Shown: one piece after another, positions 20,493-29,260 of the stretch | How positions within the stretch are numbered: position 1 is the stretch's first letter | Layout of the letters: each line of letters opens with the position of its first letter | Assembly (NCBI GenBank): GCA_016219875.1 | Contig: JACRJZ010000042.1 | Span: 124,001 to 188,000 of the forward strand | Length of the DNA stretch: 64,000 bases | Reading direction: 5' to 3' | Source of the DNA: Verrucomicrobiota bacterium | GTDB taxonomy: Bacteria; Verrucomicrobiota; Verrucomicrobiia; Limisphaerales; JACRJZ01 | Notes under the pieces: model-generated | What the model saw: only the letters and a program-made list of their open reading frames with translations | The model's database searches: none | What the model was told of the DNA's origin: nothing | Made by a program: the position numbers and the translations under genes

Positions 20493-22140
20493 TTAAACGA
20501 TAACTGGACGGGTGATGAGGTCGATGGCCAGGCGACGGTTGGCAACGTTGCGTTCGATCCAGTCGGCGGAGGTGGCCTCGCGGCGTGGGCGACCGATCGC
20601 CCAGACGTGTTTGAAGGCATTGGAGAGGCGCCGGAAAATGCCCAGGACCGCAGTCGCATTGGGTGGCGAACTCGGCTTTGGTCCTCCCGGTAAGTTACAT
20701 CCAAGGTGTGATGAGTGCGGTTCTCCACGCCCCAACGTTGTTGTTCCAAGCGCAACCACTCCGCCTCGTCGAGTTGGCGGCAGCCTCGTGAAGCGGCCAG
20801 CCAAGTTTTGTGCAACTCCCCCCGAGCGCCAATCCGGCGATCGACCCGGGCGATCTGGAGCGCCCCTGCCAGGCCCAGTTCCTTGGGCTCAATCGTCTTG
20901 GCGACAATCGCCCGATACTCCCGGCGACCGCCCCGAGACCGTTTCTTTTCCAGCCCAGGGGGGAACGTCGGCCGGCAGGAGTTGCTGGGCCGTTTTGAGG
21001 ATCGTCGGTTGGTTGTCCCGCAGAATCATGCTGTAGTCGGCGCCTTGCTCGTAGAGAATCTGGTAGGCCGTCTGGTGCTGCGTGTGCATCCCATCCAACT
21101 GGACGATGCGCCCCGTCAGGTCCAGGCGCCGGATTAACGTTTGGGCGGTGGGAATCTCGTTGGTCTTCTGGGCGACCGGCTCGACTCCCTGCAGTCTCTG
21201 GCTAGGCTGGGCAATGGCGTTGACCAGCATGACATCGGCCCCACGAACCTCTTTGCCGTCGATGACCACCGCATCGGAGGCTGGAGCGGGTCCCAGCAGA
21301 TCGTTTTGCCACGCCACCGCGATCGACGCGACCTCCGACCGAGGAACTTTCTTGAGGACCCGTTGCACGACCGACTCGCTGGGAACCTGTGTGCGGCCGG
21401 TGTTGGGGTTGATCCAGCACCGCAGAGCCCGACGCTGCAGCTTGGTCAGCCGTTGGGCAAAACGACTGACCGACCGATACCCTTGTCCGGCTCCCGACAG
21501 ACACGCCAGGGCGACAATGGCCATGACCGTGGAGAGTCGGTGTCGCTTGCCAATCGGCTCCCGCCAGTCGGCGATTTGGTCAAACCGTTCGAAGAGGCTG
21601 CGCATGGCGTTGGTGGCCACGACGCAGGCTGGCGGCGTTTTCTTCTCATAGCCCAGGAGATGCTCGGGCAGTTGCTTGGCCCGAAGCCATCGCCAGGCTC
21701 GGGCATCGAGTGCTATAACCCACAGCTCTTTGGGCCGATCATGCCGCTCGTAGAAGTCTTCGGCGACCCGCTTGAATCCCGAGCTGTAGCCCAGCGCCTG
21801 CCAGCCACTGGCCTTGTAGGCCGTCGCGCGGAAGAGTTGCCGGTCGACGAAGCTTTCCACCATGACAAGGGGATGCCCGTACTCCTCCAGCCAATCGGCG
21901 GACAGACGCGCCAGGCACAGGCTCATGGCGCGCGAGGCCAGATTGGGAAGCTGCTCACGCTCGGCCAGGATGACGTAGCGGCTGTTCTGCGCCAGCAGGT
22001 GCAAGCGCCGTTCCCGCTGTTCTTCCGTCCACTCGATCGATTGGTCGCGCGCCTTGAGGTGCAGCGCCGGGGCGCTCCAACCCAACAGCGCCAGCCATCG
22101 ACCTCGATGGTCGGTGACCACATAGCGCAGTTGTTCGCCC
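20493..22140 (-). pseudogene. ISAs1-family transposase fused to N-terminal DUF4338 domain, frameshifted
   Basis: Read on the minus strand, the N-terminal part (VGEQLRYVVTDHRGRWLA...LALRAW-type motifs, to about 21610) is a DUF4338 domain, the family also found in Druantia anti-phage loci and fused to transposases. It is followed by an ISAs1/DDE transposase with VVIDGKEVRGA, DGMHTQHQTA and MILRDNQPTI. Around 20940 the frame shifts: the conserved RWGVENRTHHTLDVTYREDQSRVRH is in the +1 frame, and the end (VLGIFRRLSNAFKHVWAIG, stop at 20493) returns to the original frame, so at least two indels are present. The N-terminus is also missing where it abuts the istB fragment. Clearly inactive. Confidence 0.8.
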
Positions 22141-22146
22141 ACCAGG

Positions 22147-22370
22147 ACCGGGAGGAAATGGAAGTGCTGTTCACGTTCCTGGCCGAACGCTACGAGCGGC
22201 GCAGCGTGATGATCACCAGCAACCTGGTGTTCTCGAAATGGGATCAAATCTTCAAGGACCCGATGACCACGATGGCCGCCATTGACCGGCTGGTCCATCA
22301 CGCCACGATCCTGGAGTTCGAGGGCGAAAGCGTGCGGACAAAAAGAGCCAAGTCCCGGCAGTCCGCGTGA
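22147..22370 (+). pseudogene. istB: IS21-family helper ATPase IstB, C-terminal remnant
   Basis: The plus-strand frame reads EEMEVLFTFLAERYERRSVMITSNLVFSKWD...PMTTMAAIDRLVHHATILEF, the conserved C-terminus of IstB, the AAA+ helper of IS21 transposition. The first ~170 residues are missing; the ISAs1-type pseudogene lies directly against the break. The ~150 bp after the stop (22371-22519) probably belong to the IS21 end, because the integrase gene next to it loses homology at about 22520. Confidence 0.8.
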
Positions 22371-22519
22371 GGCTCCCCGCCCCTGGCTGGTTGCGTTCCG
22401 TCAGTCGGGCTACGCCCTCCTGACTCCACTCTACCAGCCAGGGAATCCCCTCAACCACCACGCCCAACAACTCATGCCCGCTGGGGAATTATAGTTGTCG
22501 TCACGGGGGATAAATATAT

Positions 22520-23642
22520 GTCGTTGACGGTGAAAACCGAGATTGGGCATCTTGGCTGCCGTACGAGCCAGTCTTAGTGATTCCATGAAAGTCTTCGACG
22601 GCATGTCCTTCTCGCCCCTCTGCAGGGAAGGAAACATCCATTCAGAATCCGGCGCGCGACGCGTCGCCATATCTCTCAAATGGGTTTCGAGTTCAGAGTT
22701 GAAATCCACCACCCGTGCCTGTCGGTTCTTGGCAAGTCCATCGGCTCCGATTGTCAATTGCCGCTGCTCCCAATCCACATCCGACCATTTCAGGCGCAGT
22801 GTTTCGTTGCGACGGGAGCCGCAGAAGGCCATCAAGCGGACGTAATCCGCAAACGCCTGGGCATTTTTGAGAGGTTTGCCGGCCTCCCCCTGCTTCGCCA
22901 AGCGTCGGTCGCAATACGCCGCTTCGAAGGCAGCCCGACAGAGCGCATCAAGGTCCGCCCTCGAAACAAGTGCGCGCTTTCTCGTGACCGTCTTCAGAGG
23001 CCTCATGCCCTGCGTCGGAAGAACGGTCAGCCAGCCGTCTTCGAGGGCCCGCTTGAGCACGTTGCGAAAAGCGATTATGTCCAAATTCAGGGTTCGGCCC
23101 GACACCCCTGCCGCTTGCCGCTTGGCGAGAAAGGAGTTGATCAGGACTCGATTGATCATGTTGAGCCGTACGTGGCCCAGATGATCCGCCCATTTCCTGA
23201 TAATTGCCTTCTCCTTCTGGATCGTCGATTCGCGCTTGGCGTCTGTGACCATGGCGTAGTAATCGAAGTACTGCTTGGCATAGTCGCAAAAAGTCGGAGC
23301 GCGGCGCACCGCAGGCAACTGATTTTCTTCACGCTGGATCTTCAGTTTGTTCATCGCCTTGACGGCTTCTGCTGCCGTGCAGGCGGTACCCAGCGGAACC
23401 CGACGAACAGATTTGCTTCCGGTGACTGGGTCGGGAATGCTGATTTGGGCGTAGAACCGGTTGTTTCGAACCCAGAGTCCTCGAATTGGCCGCTTGCGGT
23501 CGTCTCGCGCCTTCTGGTAAGTTGAAGTCCGATGTTTGTGCCCTGCGCCAGTTTCCGTTGCCGTCCCAATGATGGGAGAACCGGTAAGTTCTCCGCTCTC
23601 GCTTTCCGTTGCTTTGGAGTTCACGCGGTAAAACCAGCACAA
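22520..23642 (-). pseudogene. Tyrosine recombinase (phage-type integrase), C-terminus lost
   Basis: About 374 recognisable residues: an N-terminal SAM-like core-binding part (DYAKQYFDYYAMVTDAKRESTIQ) and a catalytic domain with the first Arg in FCGSRRNETLRLKW. The protein reaches the second catalytic box (FHRQRH, normally HxxR), then homology stops at about 22520 and the frame runs into IS21-like sequence without the catalytic Tyr. The start codon is uncertain; the ATG at 23642 lies 63 bp from the 5' end of tRNA-Leu. It is the relic of an older element at the same site. Confidence 0.75.
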
Positions 23643-23705
23643 GATCTAGCGCAACGTCAAGATTGGGCTGATATAAATCTAGTAACATATTGCAGTTACA
23701 ACATT

Positions 23706-23793
23706 GCCGGTGTGGCGAAATGGCAGACGCACGGGACTTAAAATCCCGGGACCGTAAAACGTCGTGTGGGTTCGAGTCCCACCACCGGCACCA
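23706..23793 (+). tRNA. tRNA-Leu(UAA) with encoded CCA
   Basis: The acceptor stem GCCGGTG pairs with CACCGGC. The anticodon stem CGGGA/TCCCG encloses loop CTTAAAA, giving anticodon UAA. A long class II variable arm and the T arm GTGGG-TTCGAGT-CCCAC follow, then discriminator A and genomic CCA. The last 38 bases are repeated at 34630-34667, making this the attachment site of the neighbouring element. Confidence 0.95.
23756..23793 (+). repeat. attL: tRNA-Leu 3' end (38-bp direct repeat)
   Basis: From AAAACGTCG to the CCA end of the tRNA, identical over 38 bp to 34630-34667. Flanking bases differ on both sides, which fixes the length of the repeat. Confidence 0.9.
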
Positions 23794-23854
23794 ACGCAAG
23801 TAAGCTCAATAAAATCAATGGTTTAGTGCGTTAAGGCATTCAGCAATACGCTCA

Positions 23855-23875
23855 GCATAACGCCTCCGCATAACG
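23855..23875 (+). promoter_or_regulatory. Putative integrase arm-type sites, left end
   Basis: Two direct copies of GCATAACG start 13 bp apart (23855 and 23868); the second continues as GCATAACGTGCTTGTCCGTGT. The same pair with the same spacing is present at the right end of the element. Known for lambda-type integrases: paired arm sites flank the core. Their use here is inferred. Confidence 0.6.
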
Positions 23876-24083
23876 TGCTTGTCCGTGTTTGACCGTGTTT
23901 TCGCTCCTGTTTGATTTGCCCGGTGTGTGCCCAAACGGGTCTTCCGCTGTCTCTTCCTTCCGCCTCCCCCTGCCTCTTTTCGAGTGTGGACAGCAGCGTG
24001 CCTTTTAGGCGCGGTCGATGAACAAATCCGCCGACACCTTGAACCGTTCGGCCAGGGGGCGCTTCTGCCAAAGACGCTTCAAG

Positions 24084-24335
24084 CTACGCTGCCGCCAACA
24101 CCTTGACTTCTTTTTCCAGTCGGCTGGCGAGGCGGTCTTGTTCAAGGCGCAAATCGTAATGGGCCTGCAAATTGACCCATAGTTCAGGCGTGGTGCCAAA
24201 GTAGCGGGCCAGCCGCAAGGCCGTGTCGGCGCTGATGCCCCGCTGCCCGCGCACAATCTGGCTGATGCGCAGCGCGGGCACCCCCAAGTCGGCGGCGAGC
24301 TTGGCGGCGTTCAAGACCGCGGTTCGGTCGGGAAC
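24084..24335 (-). pseudogene. higA: HigA-type antitoxin, 5'-truncated
   Basis: The frame encodes AAKLAADLGVPALRISQIVRGQRGISADTALRLARYFGTTPELWVNLQ, the XRE helix-turn-helix and C-terminal signature of HigA antitoxins. These bind DNA and neutralise a HigB RNase. The normal opening (PGEILREEFL-like) is absent: upstream of about 24335 the frame runs into the 3' end of the NHL-repeat gene, and the only ATG (24395) lies inside that gene. No higB is seen nearby. It is therefore a remnant at the left boundary of the element, although the DNA-binding part could still be expressed as a short fusion. Confidence 0.65.
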
Positions 24336-24336
24336 A

Positions 24337-25653
24337 TCACGGAAGCGCCACTGCCCTGTAAAAACGTTTCTGACGGCCTGCCGAATTGGGGTCAAACCAA
24401 AGATAGGGGCTGCTAGTCAACGTGATAGTGGCAGCGGACGTCCATCCGGTGGAATTGGAAATGGAGGTTGTGTAGTCGATTCGATAGCTTCTTCCGATTG
24501 CGCCAACGAGGGAGAGGCCCGCATACATGCTGATGCTAAAATCGTTCGTCGGAACCTGCCCATAACTGATGCGTCGAATCCGCTGGTTTCCTCTGTCCGC
24601 AACGTAAATGCGGTTTGCGCCGTCAAGGGAAAGCCCAGTTGGAGCGGAGAAGCGGCTGTCTCTGCCTTGCCCGTCGCTGTAACCGGCGTTCCCAAACCCC
24701 GCCAGAGTCGTGACAAGACCGCCAGCATTGATCTTCCGAATCAACTCAGAGTCGGCAACATAAATGTTCCCAAGTGAGTCAACAGCCAGACTGTCGATGT
24801 AAGAGTAAAAGGAGGCATTTGTTCCCATCCCATCATCTCCCGAATTGGAACCGTAAGGCCCAGCAGCGAAAGCGGTGACGATCCCCTGAGGAGTGATTTT
24901 GCGGACTGCTGAATGCTGGCCGCTATCGGCAACGAAAATATTCCCCGATGGATCAACGGCAAGGACGGTCGGGTTGTTGAAAGAACAGAAGATGCCGGCG
25001 CCATCCTGGTATCCAGAGTTGCCAGATCCAGCAAACGTGGAAACCACCAAATTGGTGTCAATCTTGCGGATGCGTCGATTCCCAGTATCTGATACGAAGA
25101 GGCCCCCTTGGTTGTCTGCGGCCAGCCAGATAGACTGTGAGAATTGCGCATTACTGAGCGGGCCATCTCGATAGCCCCAAGAGAATGTGCAGAGAGTTGT
25201 CACGTTTGCTGAAGTTGTGACCAGACGGATTTTCCCATTCACGTAGGTGTAATCGTAAAGCCAGATGTTTCCGTCCCTGCCAATCAGCATACTGCTGACA
25301 TCATAGAATGAAGCGTTCGTTCCTTGACCGTCCAGAGCCAAGTAGTCGCGGTAGCCAGAACCAGCAAAGGTGGTCACGGCTCCGTCAGGTGTGATCTTCC
25401 GAATCCGATAGTTGGCGGAATCCCAGACATAGACGTTCGTTGCTGAATCGACCACTGTGACCTTTGGGTTGTTGAACATTGTCGCGGTGCTCTGGCCGTC
25501 CAAGTATCCGTAGAAGCCAGAGCCGGCGATTGTCTCGACGTAAGCGTTCGTTTCATAAATGCGAGTTTGGGCTGAACTCGCAAGCGATGCCGTCAGGATA
25601 CAAGAAAGCAACAGTTGCCCAGAGAACGCTGCAAAGTAATGGACCCTTTTCAT
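24337..25653 (-). CDS. Exported NHL-repeat beta-propeller protein
   Basis: A 438-residue protein. The ATG at 25653 was chosen because it begins a good signal peptide (MKRVHYFAAFSGQLLLSCILTASLASSAQ). About six NHL repeats follow, with motifs such as YVETIAGSGFYGYLDG, NVYVWDSANYRIRKI, GLFVSDTGNRRIRKI, NIFVADSG and RIYVADRGNQRIRRI, expected to fold into a six-bladed propeller. The end (WFDPNSAGRQKRFYRAV) matches the terminal module of other secreted proteins in this genome type. Propellers of this kind usually bind ligands; no enzyme motif is seen. It sits between the phage-like genes and attL, probably as cargo or as host DNA trapped in the element. Confidence 0.75.
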   Translation of the reverse strand: MKRVHYFAAFSGQLLLSCILTASLASSAQTRIYETNAYVETIAGSGFYGYLDGQSTATMFNNPKVTVVDSATNVYVWDSANYRIRKITPDGAVTTFAGSGYRDYLALDGQGTNASFYDVSSMLIGRDGNIWLYDYTYVNGKIRLVTTSANVTTLCTFSWGYRDGPLSNAQFSQSIWLAADNQGGLFVSDTGNRRIRKIDTNLVVSTFAGSGNSGYQDGAGIFCSFNNPTVLAVDPSGNIFVADSGQHSAVRKITPQGIVTAFAAGPYGSNSGDDGMGTNASFYSYIDSLAVDSLGNIYVADSELIRKINAGGLVTTLAGFGNAGYSDGQGRDSRFSAPTGLSLDGANRIYVADRGNQRIRRISYGQVPTNDFSISMYAGLSLVGAIGRSYRIDYTTSISNSTGWTSAATITLTSSPYLWFDPNSAGRQKRFYRAVALP

Positions 25654-26065
25654 AGCGTGATGCTGATTGGTTTTGAATCGTCTCTTTAATGCCACTGCGG
25701 GCGGGCGACGTCGAGCCTTTTGTGAGGCGTCCCTCTGCTTCGCCAGTGCCGCGCCCTTGAGCGTTTTCCGATGCGGACGGCTCAAGACCGCGGACGCCGG
25801 CCCCGCTTCGTAAAACCGATTCTGGCGCGTCGGGAGTGCCGCCCCCAAAAAAGAGCCGGGAGGAGCGAAATGCAAATTACGGCCGTTCCGGGCAGGATGG
25901 CCCAAAAAAACGCGCTAGGAGGATCGTAGGGGCGTCGGAAGGAGGCGGCGAGGGTGAAGACAGCGGATGATTTGAGCGCCCGCCAGCGTGAACCGGCGGG
26001 CGCTTTGGACTGGCGGGACAAGAACCTGAGCCGCTCCGCTCAGGGAGAAACCCCGCCAGAGAAAA
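25654..26065. other. Gene-free stretch with strong hairpin
   Basis: About 410 bp between the NHL gene and the protease operon. It contains a perfect 10-bp stem AGCGCCCGCC/GGCGGGCGCT with a 10-nt loop (25975-26004), possibly a terminator or repeat element, but no T-run on the minus strand. I see no credible coding sequence. Confidence 0.5.
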
Positions 26066-26212
26066 TCAATCATCGGATGGCAACCGCACCTGGAATCGCG
26101 TCTCCCTGCAGGAGCCAACTTCTTCCCCAACGTCCGCGCCAACCTCACGGGCAATTTCCTTGACCCGTTCAGCCTGTTCTTGAGTCAGTGCGATGTCATC
26201 GTCGTTGCTCAC
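26066..26212 (-). CDS. Possible small acidic protein (48 aa)
   Basis: A GTG start lies three bases after the protease stop and opens a 48-codon frame (SNDDDIALTQEQAERVKEIAREVG...RFQVRLPSDD). The sequence is acidic with one predicted amphipathic helix, and its position directly after the protease fits a coupled small gene. No family is recognised. The call rests only on position and composition and could be wrong. Confidence 0.4.
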   Translation of the reverse strand: MSNDDDIALTQEQAERVKEIAREVGADVGEEVGSCRETRFQVRLPSDD

Positions 26213-26215
26213 AGG

Positions 26216-26902
26216 TCATGCCTCCCTCACTCCACTAAACCACGCTCTCAGTTCGCGCTCAAAGCGTGGCCGGCTGCCCACGCGCAACGGGCCGATGGCG
26301 CGGAGGAAGTCGAGGGTGAAGGCTTCGTCTTCGGTTGGCCCCGGTTCCGCCGGGGTGCTCTCGGAGGGTGTAGCAGAAACCGGGAGCGAGGGCGGTTCGA
26401 TGATCTCGTCAGCCAAGCCAGCGGCCAGAGCTTCTTGGGCGTTGAAGTAGAAGTCGGGACCGGAATGCCAATGGGCGGCTACGGAAACAGGCTGGCCGGT
26501 GCGCGCAGCGAAGATTTCCGCAAGGCGCTGGTTAAAGGTGTCGAGGCTCTCGGCTCTCTCACGCAACCGAGCGGACGTGCCCGCCACGAAGTCAATCGCC
26601 GGATGCACCATCATGCGCCCGGTGCTGAGGATTCTCCGCACCTTGCCACTTTGAGCCAGCACCGCCGCGGCGGAGTAGGCGCGGTGAATGGTGACGGAAG
26701 TGTCCAGCTTGACGAGCCGGTCGTAAATCTCCAGCGCGTCGCACGATGAACCGCCGGGCGAGTCAAGGACAAGCTCCACGCCATTGACGCCGTCAAGTTG
26801 TGCCAGCACTTGCTGGCTACCACAACCGAAACTTCCAATCTCTCCGAAAATGTAGAGGCGGGCCGTGTCGGTGCGGCGGGTAACAGAGAACCAAGTATTC
26901 AT
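26216..26902 (-). CDS. ClpP-type head maturation protease
   Basis: A 228-residue protein of the ClpP/crotonase-fold protease family used by phages to mature proheads. Seen: LYIFGEIGSFG at the N-terminus, VELVLDSPGGSSCDALEIYD (the SPGG turn typical of ClpP), the probable nucleophile Ser in RAYSAAAVLAQSG (about 77), the His of GRMMVHPAID (about 97), and ALAAGLADEIIE near the end. The family is normally followed by a major capsid protein; none is found here. The start overlaps the upstream stop as ATGA. In a satellite it could act on helper-phage capsid protein, which is inference. A host-type Clp peptidase is less likely given the context. Confidence 0.75.
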   Translation of the reverse strand: MNTWFSVTRRTDTARLYIFGEIGSFGCGSQQVLAQLDGVNGVELVLDSPGGSSCDALEIYDRLVKLDTSVTIHRAYSAAAVLAQSGKVRRILSTGRMMVHPAIDFVAGTSARLRERAESLDTFNQRLAEIFAARTGQPVSVAAHWHSGPDFYFNAQEALAAGLADEIIEPPSLPVSATPSESTPAEPGPTEDEAFTLDFLRAIGPLRVGSRPRFERELRAWFSGVREA

Positions 26903-27147
26903 GGCGAAACAGGCTCAAGGCCAACAAGCCGGCGGGATACGTGCATAAACATTTTTGAGCAAGCGTGCTTCTGCCCCAGTGCCAGCAGGGCGGGCAGGAG
27001 GTGTTCGGGAGCGACCAGCGCCGCGCGATAGCCGAGCGTGCGCCCGTAGTGTTCGTAGCACCATTCGCGCGTGGGGGCAGCGTTGCCCCACGCTCTCGCC
27101 AGCAATTCCCAAGCGCCGACTTCCGCTTCGTAGAAAATTCTGCTCAT
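26899..27147 (-). CDS. Hypothetical protein (82 aa) upstream of prohead protease
   Basis: Begins MSRIFYEAEVGAWELLARAWG and contains WCYEHYGRTLGYRAALVAPEHLLPALLALGQK. No family is recognised. It is joined by 4-bp ATGA overlaps to both neighbours (27144-27147 and 26899-26902), which supports it as a real translated gene in the coupled late-type block. It lacks signal peptide and membrane segments. Confidence 0.6.
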   Translation of the reverse strand: MSRIFYEAEVGAWELLARAWGNAAPTREWCYEHYGRTLGYRAALVAPEHLLPALLALGQKHACSKMFMHVSRRLVGLEPVSP

Positions 27148-28034
27148 GCCTTCACCAATTCAGCTAGTGCGCGCCAAAACGGAGTTTTGACCGGATTTGA
27201 CGCCCCAATTTCCGCAGCCCGGTCGAGCTGGCTCAACATCAGGTCCAGAGTGTTCGCATAGACCGATGGGCTGAAGGGGACGCTTTGATCCAAGGAGCGT
27301 GTGATCTCTTCCAGCAACACGTCCTGCAACCGCTTGTGCAGCGACTTGCGAACACGCTCTTTGACAAGAGCGAGGACCGGCGCAGCCTGAGCAAGAATTT
27401 CCGCAAGTTCGGACTTGATGACGCGAAGGCTTTCGCGACAAAGCTGGGCGGCGTCTCGCCGCTCCAGGGCGCGATACTCTGGCGTGCCACGCTTGGCTTG
27501 GTCCGCTTTCCAGATGCGGTCGATGTTCGCGTCAGACACTTGTTCGAGCATCTCGGCGTTCAGTTTTTCAAAGCGGTCCCCCAGTCGCCGAAGCTCGGCG
27601 AGTTCATCGGGCGAGGCGAGCGTTGTCTTCGTTTCGCGGGCGGCGTCGATCAAGATTTTCGCAGAGGGCGTGCCCGTGAAAGTATAGCCGCAGACGGAAA
27701 CACGGCCATCAGCGCGGCGCAGAATCTCTTCTTTGTGGGGCGGCTGCAATTCAATGCCCAGCTTGGCGGCGATCTCTTTCGCGCGCGCCTCCAAGCCTTT
27801 CTTCAACTCTGGTTCCGACAAAGGCGCGTCTTTCGCCGGCGGTCCCTGGGGTGAGGGGGGGCCGTAGGTCAATTCGTGGTAACGCTTCGTGGCGGCTTTG
27901 ATCTCGCTTTCGCGTGAGACCGTGGGCTGCGTCGCCGTCAGGCCGGTGATGGTTTCGAGTAGTTTCGTCATGCCAGTAAGAGGGGAGTTCGTTGCGTAGA
28001 AATCAGCCGGGCGCTCCGGTTGGCCCTGTTTCAT
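27144..28034 (-). CDS. Hypothetical helical phage-like protein (296 aa)
   Basis: Unrecognised protein, largely alpha-helical, with charged stretches (ELKKGLEARAKEIAAKLGIEL; LRRLGDRFEKLNAEMLEQ; LVKERVRKSLHKRLQDVLLEEI). A single CGYTFTGTPSAKI-like beta piece sits near 115. The ATG at 28034 overlaps the previous stop as ATGA; a second candidate start is the ATG at 27971. The position between the terminase-small-like and protease genes is where phages place portal or scaffold genes, but I see no sequence evidence for either. Confidence 0.6.
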   Translation of the reverse strand: MKQGQPERPADFYATNSPLTGMTKLLETITGLTATQPTVSRESEIKAATKRYHELTYGPPSPQGPPAKDAPLSEPELKKGLEARAKEIAAKLGIELQPPHKEEILRRADGRVSVCGYTFTGTPSAKILIDAARETKTTLASPDELAELRRLGDRFEKLNAEMLEQVSDANIDRIWKADQAKRGTPEYRALERRDAAQLCRESLRVIKSELAEILAQAAPVLALVKERVRKSLHKRLQDVLLEEITRSLDQSVPFSPSVYANTLDLMLSQLDRAAEIGASNPVKTPFWRALAELVKA

Positions 28035-28420
28035 TGGGGATTGTCATGTTTTGGACGTTGCGCGGCGATGAGAGCTTGCTGCATCGCCTTGACGGCGCGG
28101 GTCATGGTGGAGCGGCTCACACCCAGCTTTCGCGCCGCCTCGGCAGGATTGCTGAACAGGCTGACGAGACAAGCCAGCGCGGCGACTTGCGTTCGCGTCG
28201 TCCGCGCCGGGGCGTCAAGGCACACCAGCAAGCCGAAATGCAGAAGTTCCATCGCCTCGCCCGCGCGGGTATCGGGAGCGGGGTCGTTGTCACTGTAAAC
28301 AGGCTGCGTGATCGGGACAATGAACGGCTCTCCTCCGTGGGCCTCAAACGCGCAAGGGACCAGCGCGCCGGGGACTGAGCCATACTCGCCCTCACCGAGT
28401 TGTTGCGGATCGTTGGTCAT
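28031..28420 (-). CDS. Small helix-turn-helix protein
   Basis: 129 residues with an acidic, proline-rich N-terminal half. The C-terminal helix-turn-helix PAEAARKLGVSRSTMTRAVKAMQQAL (about 90-118) is of the type found in phage regulators and small terminase subunits. It lies 32 bp after the terminase-small-like gene and is coupled to the next gene by an ATGA overlap. It could regulate the block or contribute to DNA recognition; the sequence does not decide. Confidence 0.6.
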   Translation of the reverse strand: MTNDPQQLGEGEYGSVPGALVPCAFEAHGGEPFIVPITQPVYSDNDPAPDTRAGEAMELLHFGLLVCLDAPARTTRTQVAALACLVSLFSNPAEAARKLGVSRSTMTRAVKAMQQALIAAQRPKHDNPQ

Positions 28421-28452
28421 GCTGGTTTTCCTTCCCCCTCAGCGCGGCGGGT

Positions 28453-28875
28453 TTACACGGTTTCAGGTTCATCGAACTTGAATTCGCGGCACAACTTCAA
28501 GCATTGATCGCAATAATTCTCCAAGTGTTGCCGCGCATGTTCCGGGTCGCCGGGGTTGACCAGGGAAGCTAAAGCGGGTGCGGCGAGAAAAGCTTCGCGC
28601 ACCGGCAAGAACAACCGATTGAAGATGCGCTGGGCTTCGTTGACGGGCATGGCCCGCCTGGCCAACAACGCGACCTGAATCTCGGCCTTGTTCGCTTCAG
28701 CACGTTCGCGGCGCGTGCGCTCGAATTTCAGATCGCCGTGCAGGGCGCGGACAATCTCGCGCGTGGAGAAGGTCTTTCCGCGCTTGATCTCGATGCCGCT
28801 GGCACCCAGTCCGCGCTTGAGGGTTTCTTTGGAGACGCCGAATTCAACGGCGGCACTAGTCAAGGTCCAGGTCAT
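28453..28875 (-). CDS. Terminase small subunit-like (Nu1-type) protein
   Basis: 140 residues. The N-terminal winged-helix segment (SAAVEFGVSKETLKRGLGASGI...TFSTREIVRALHGDL) and the following charged helix (FERTRRERAEANKAEIQVALLARRAMPVNEAQRIFNRLF) match the layout of phage Nu1/small-terminase DNA-binding proteins. These recognise packaging sites and recruit the large subunit. No large terminase follows. In known satellites a lone small terminase redirects helper packaging; that role here is inference. A plain regulatory HTH protein is the alternative. Confidence 0.55.
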   Translation of the reverse strand: MTWTLTSAAVEFGVSKETLKRGLGASGIEIKRGKTFSTREIVRALHGDLKFERTRRERAEANKAEIQVALLARRAMPVNEAQRIFNRLFLPVREAFLAAPALASLVNPGDPEHARQHLENYCDQCLKLCREFKFDEPETV

Positions 28876-28897
28876 AGGTGGTAGTCAGAATTGGTTT

Positions 28898-29260
28898 TTA
28901 CCTCACACAAGCTTTCAACGCGGCTGGCCCCTGCCCTGTAAACGTCCGATATGCAAAGAGATTCCTTTTTGGAGATATACAGAGCGATACTCCCTCTTCC
29001 GTCGAGTTCGCCGACGAATCGTTCGGCAAAGTGGGCAGGGTGTCGCGTCCGCGCCAGGCGTGCGTTGTTGGATCGAAGACGACCAGTTCCCTATTGCGGA
29101 GCGCGCCGAAGAACCATTCGACAAGGTCCGGCCGTTGACCAAGCCATCGAAGCACTTCACTGTGTTCGGGTGGAAAGGGAGCCGGTTTGTCCGGCCAATG
29201 CGATAAGGCGGGCATCGTCGTGGTGACGGCCAGGAGCTTGGAGTCGGGGCGTTTCCTCAT
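28898..29260 (-). CDS. Hypothetical protein (120 aa)
   Basis: No family recognised. Tryptophan-rich middle (VLRWLGQRPDLVEWFFGALRNRELVVFD) and a C-terminal LCISPKRNLFAYRTFTGQG. Soluble, no signal peptide. It overlaps the upstream small gene by ATGA and precedes the terminase-small-like gene by 22 bp, so it belongs to the same transcription unit. Confidence 0.55.
   Translation of the reverse strand: MRKRPDSKLLAVTTTMPALSHWPDKPAPFPPEHSEVLRWLGQRPDLVEWFFGALRNRELVVFDPTTHAWRGRDTLPTLPNDSSANSTEEGVSLCISPKRNLFAYRTFTGQGPAALKACVR

Noticed and set aside
24005..24256. An ImmA/IrrE-like C-terminus (LAERFKVSADLF) after higA
   Set aside because: Only about 15 residues look familiar and they are in another frame; too short to call a gene.
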